Below, piece after piece: positions 5,510 to 7,108 of a stretch of DNA of 7,108 nucleotides (positions within the stretch are counted from its first letter, which is position 1; the number at the start of each line of letters is the position of its first letter). Origin of the DNA: Rubrobacteraceae bacterium (GTDB lineage: Bacteria; Actinomycetota; Rubrobacteria; Rubrobacterales; Rubrobacteraceae). The notes under the pieces were generated by a model. The model worked only from the letters and a program-made list of their open reading frames with translations, had not been told where the DNA came from and made no database searches. The position numbers were made by a program, and so were the translations under genes. Where the stretch lies: contig JACCSM010000276.1 of the NCBI GenBank assembly GCA_013698525.1, forward strand, positions 1-7,108, read 5' to 3'.

Positions 5510-5935
5510 GTGGACGCTGGCGGGGCTTCCCAGGCTTCGGGCCCTGCGGTGATTGACGCGTCGGCCGTGCTCGCATGGCTCAGGGACGAGCCGGGCGCCG
5601 ACACGGTGGCCGGCCGCTTGGACGGCTCGTTCCTCTCCGCCGTCAACCTTTCGGAGTTCCTTCAGAAGCACCTGGCGGTCGGGACCCTCTCCGGACCGGA
5701 GGCGGCCGGGTTCGCAGGGGACCTCGCGTCCCTGGGCCTATCTGTCGTGCCCTTCGGCGAGCGTGAGGCGGCCATGGCCGCCGTGATGTGGGACGAGACC
5801 CGGCGCCTCGGGCTCGGATTGGCTGACAGGGCGTGTATGGCTACCGCCGTGGGGTTCGGACTGCCGGCGCTCACGGCCGACCGGCCGTGGGCGGAGGTCG
5901 AGTGGAAGGGCCTGTCGGTAGAGCTGATCCGATGA
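5510..5935 (+). CDS. vapC: VapC-type PIN-domain ribonuclease toxin
   Basis: The 141-residue product is a PIN-domain protein of normal VapC length. The four acidic metal ligands are all in place: D16 in VIDASAVLAWL, E49 in NLSEFLQK, D106 in GLGLADRACMATA and D124 in LTADRPWAEV. VapC proteins are Mg2+-dependent RNases, usually cutting tRNA or rRNA when free of antitoxin. The GTG at 5510 follows the VapB stop by 2 bases, with GGGACGGGG in front as a weak ribosome binding site. A later GTG at 5549 (VIDASA) would also give a functional-looking protein. Its TGA overlaps an ATG (ATGA at 5932-5935) that opens the HsdR-like remnant. The RNA target cannot be read from sequence. Confidence 0.88.
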   Translation: MDAGGASQASGPAVIDASAVLAWLRDEPGADTVAGRLDGSFLSAVNLSEFLQKHLAVGTLSGPEAAGFAGDLASLGLSVVPFGEREAAMAAVMWDETRRLGLGLADRACMATAVGFGLPALTADRPWAEVEWKGLSVELIR

Positions 5936-6079
5936 ATCGCGACCTGCCGATGGACGGCGGGACTCTCGGACACAAACCTGCTGTCGGAGACCGACGTGCG
6001 CACCAGGGTGGCGGTGTCCCTGCTCAAACTGCTCGGCTACCCGGAGGCGAACAGGGCCGAGGAGTTTCCCGAACGCTAG
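5932..6079 (+). pseudogene. Remnant of an HsdR-N-like protein, frameshifted and truncated
   Basis: An ATG overlapping the vapC stop (ATGA) opens a reading frame beginning MNRDLPMDGGTLGH. A one-base shift near 5970-5977, at a short A run, leads into a second frame reading NLLSETDVRTRVAVSLLKLL and GYPEANRAEEFPER before a stop at 6077-6079. The second part resembles the start of HsdR N-terminal nuclease domains (SEADVRxKVVxPLLxxLGY…E). The catalytic part that should follow is missing. The piece may be a third gene once coupled to vapBC, or debris from a restriction-type gene. The resemblance is short and from memory. If the second frame is used alone it lacks a good start codon. Confidence 0.4.
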
Positions 6080-6140
6080 GTCGAGGGTCGAAGCGGCTGG
6101 CGATGTTCTGCCCGCATCGCTGCTCTCTTCGAGGCGGGAT

Positions 6141-6578
6141 CTACCCCTCTTCTTCGAAGCCCTCGAGGATGCCGGTAGACTGCCCGACCTCGATGAGGTG
6201 GCCATCGGGGTCGCGGATGTAGCAACGGATCTCCGCTCCCCGGTCGATCGGCGGGGTTAGAAACTCCGCCCCACGGGCGCTCCATTCCGCATAGACCTGC
6301 TGGATGTCGGCGACCCTCAGGTTGAGGAATGCGCTCGTGCGCGATGGGTCGCCGGGCGGCTCGAGGGTGACGTCGGGCTTGTCGTCCGTCGGTCCTCCAC
6401 CGGCGTTGAGGATCAACCAACTATTGTGGAACTTCAGCATCACCGGGTCGCGCTCGTTGACGACCTCGGCGCCCAACACGTCACGGTACCACTCGCGCGA
6501 GGTATCCTGGTCGCGCACCACGAGGAAGTGGGTGATGATCACGCCCTGACGGGGAGCGGGGAAGTCTTCACGGTTCAT
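6141..6578 (-). CDS. VOC-family (glyoxalase/bleomycin-resistance fold) protein
   Basis: The 145-residue protein has the two beta-alpha-beta-beta-beta modules of the vicinal oxygen chelate fold. The first runs from IITHFLVVRDQDTSREWYRD (14-33) to SWLILNAGG (53-61). The second runs from AFLNLRVADIQQVYAEWSAR (83-102) to YIRDPDGHLIEVGQS (120-134). H17 and E130 occupy usual metal-ligand places; the position of a His or Gln at the start of module two holds N86 or a neighbour, so metal binding is uncertain. I chose the ATG at 6578 because AAAGGAG (6588-6594) lies 9 bases upstream and the extension to 6653 adds only unrelated residues. Family members act as glyoxalases, dioxygenases, fosfomycin or bleomycin resistance proteins; the substrate cannot be told. 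It lies 120 bp behind the metallo-hydrolase gene on the same strand. Confidence 0.85.
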   Translation of the reverse strand: MNREDFPAPRQGVIITHFLVVRDQDTSREWYRDVLGAEVVNERDPVMLKFHNSWLILNAGGGPTDDKPDVTLEPPGDPSRTSAFLNLRVADIQQVYAEWSARGAEFLTPPIDRGAEIRCYIRDPDGHLIEVGQSTGILEGFEEEG

Positions 6579-6698
6579 CCTCTTCGACTCCTTTCTGCTC
6601 TGAATATTCGTGTCATTCCAAACGCAACTCGGGCAAGAGCGTGAAGAGGTCAAAGGCTCGTGACCTTCTGGCCGCCGTGGGTCGAACCCGAGCTCCCA

Positions 6699-7108
6699 TC
6701 AAGCGTTCTCGCCGAGTCGTAGCCGATCGAGGATCGCGCCGATGCGTCGCCCGGCCTCGGCCCGGTCGGTGAATGAATAGTAGGGCTGGCCCGCAGCCGC
6801 TACCGAGGGTACGACGACGTCAAACTCCAGGGTGCGGATCAACTCGAGACTCTCGATATAGCCCTCCCGGTCGCTGACCCCCTCGAGTAGCGCCGCGACC
6901 CATTCGCCTCTGGGAAAGAAGATCGTATCGCCAGTAAACAGGCACCGATGCTGCCCCGTGTTCCAGAGGAAGGCGGTGGCCCCGCTCGTGTGTCCCGGGG
7001 TCGGGATGACCTCGAAATCGTCGTCCAGTCGGTGACGCTCGGAGAAGGTCTCGTCGACGTTGCAGGTCTCGGATACCGACCGTGCCTCCTCCTCGTGGCA
7101 GTGCAATG
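6699..7108 (-). CDS. Metallo-beta-lactamase-fold hydrolase (N-terminus cut by window edge)
   Basis: The C-terminal 136 or so residues of an MBL-fold protein are visible; the N-terminal half with the HxHxDH metal motif lies beyond the right edge. The visible motifs are IPTPGHTSGATAFLW, with its metal-binding His at codon 6990-6992, and CLFTGDTIFF, with the bridging Asp at codon 6927-6929. The last His, usually in a PxHG motif, is not found: the place reads DVVVPSVAAAGQPYYSF. I recall actinobacterial MBL proteins with VPWAATxGQPYY there, so this may be a property of the subfamily. The end (RAEAGRRIGAILDRLRLGE) is complete. The family covers hydrolases of thioesters, lactones and similar bonds; the substrate is unknown. 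The first visible codon is not the true start. Confidence 0.82.
   Translation of the reverse strand, partial: LHCHEEEARSVSETCNVDETFSERHRLDDDFEVIPTPGHTSGATAFLWNTGQHRCLFTGDTIFFPRGEWVAALLEGVSDREGYIESLELIRTLEFDVVVPSVAAAGQPYYSFTDRAEAGRRIGAILDRLRLGENA

Noticed and set aside
6579..6653. N-terminal extension of the VOC protein to 6653
   Set aside because: AAAGGAG at 6588-6594 lies inside the extension at the right distance from the ATG at 6578, and the added residues do not belong to the VOC fold.
6677..6694. GGGTTCGACCC on the minus strand, resembling a tRNA T-arm
   Set aside because: No anticodon arm, D-arm or acceptor stem can be fitted around it.
1..7108. CRISPR array
   Set aside because: No regularly spaced direct repeats of suitable length were seen on either strand.

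Overview
The window looks like high-GC actinobacterial DNA. GTG and TTG starts, Arg/Ala/Gly/Glu-rich proteins, a VapBC pair and a G3:U70-type tRNA-Ala fragment without an encoded CCA all fit. A Rubrobacter-like host is my guess, not something the sequence proves. It reads as the junction between an integrated mobile element (left, about 1-4695) and ordinary chromosome (right, about 4696-7108).

Left part, minus strand. Three genes are read leftwards: a small AlpA/excisionase-type HTH protein (2985-3188), an XRE-type regulator (2546-2848) behind a near-perfect ribosome binding site, and a large primase-helicase-like protein (1-2484, running off the left edge) with a DUF3854/TOPRIM-like domain followed by a DUF927-type ATPase domain. 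The large protein has no stop in 828 codons and fills the whole left third of the window; plus-strand reading frames over it are shadows. This set is typical of the replication/control module of integrative elements and plasmid-like islands.

Centre, plus strand. Divergent from that operon is a 360-residue IS701-family transposase-like protein (3434-4516). The frame is open, but by alignment from memory all three catalytic acidic residues are replaced (Thr103, Asn203, Gln302), a stretch of the middle is missing and the C-terminus is short. It is either a very recently decayed insertion sequence or an exapted, catalytically dead transposase. About 130 bp downstream lies the 3' half of a tRNA-Ala(UGC) gene (4647-4693) with no 5' half: the classic scar of tRNA-targeted integration. 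Its orientation puts the element on its left. No integrase gene is in the window.

Right part. About 500 bp without a gene (4696-5198) holds several strong inverted repeats, including a perfect 26-bp palindrome (4981-5006) that is part of a three-half-site array. Then comes a VapB-type AbrB antitoxin (5199-5507) and a VapC PIN-domain toxin (5510-5935) with all four acidic residues. A frameshifted, truncated HsdR-N-like remnant starts in an ATGA overlap with vapC. On the minus strand follow a VOC/glyoxalase-fold protein (6141-6578) and, upstream of it, a metallo-beta-lactamase-fold hydrolase (6699-7108) cut by the right edge.

The points most worth checking are the dead transposase next to the tRNA scar and the palindromic array in front of vapBC.
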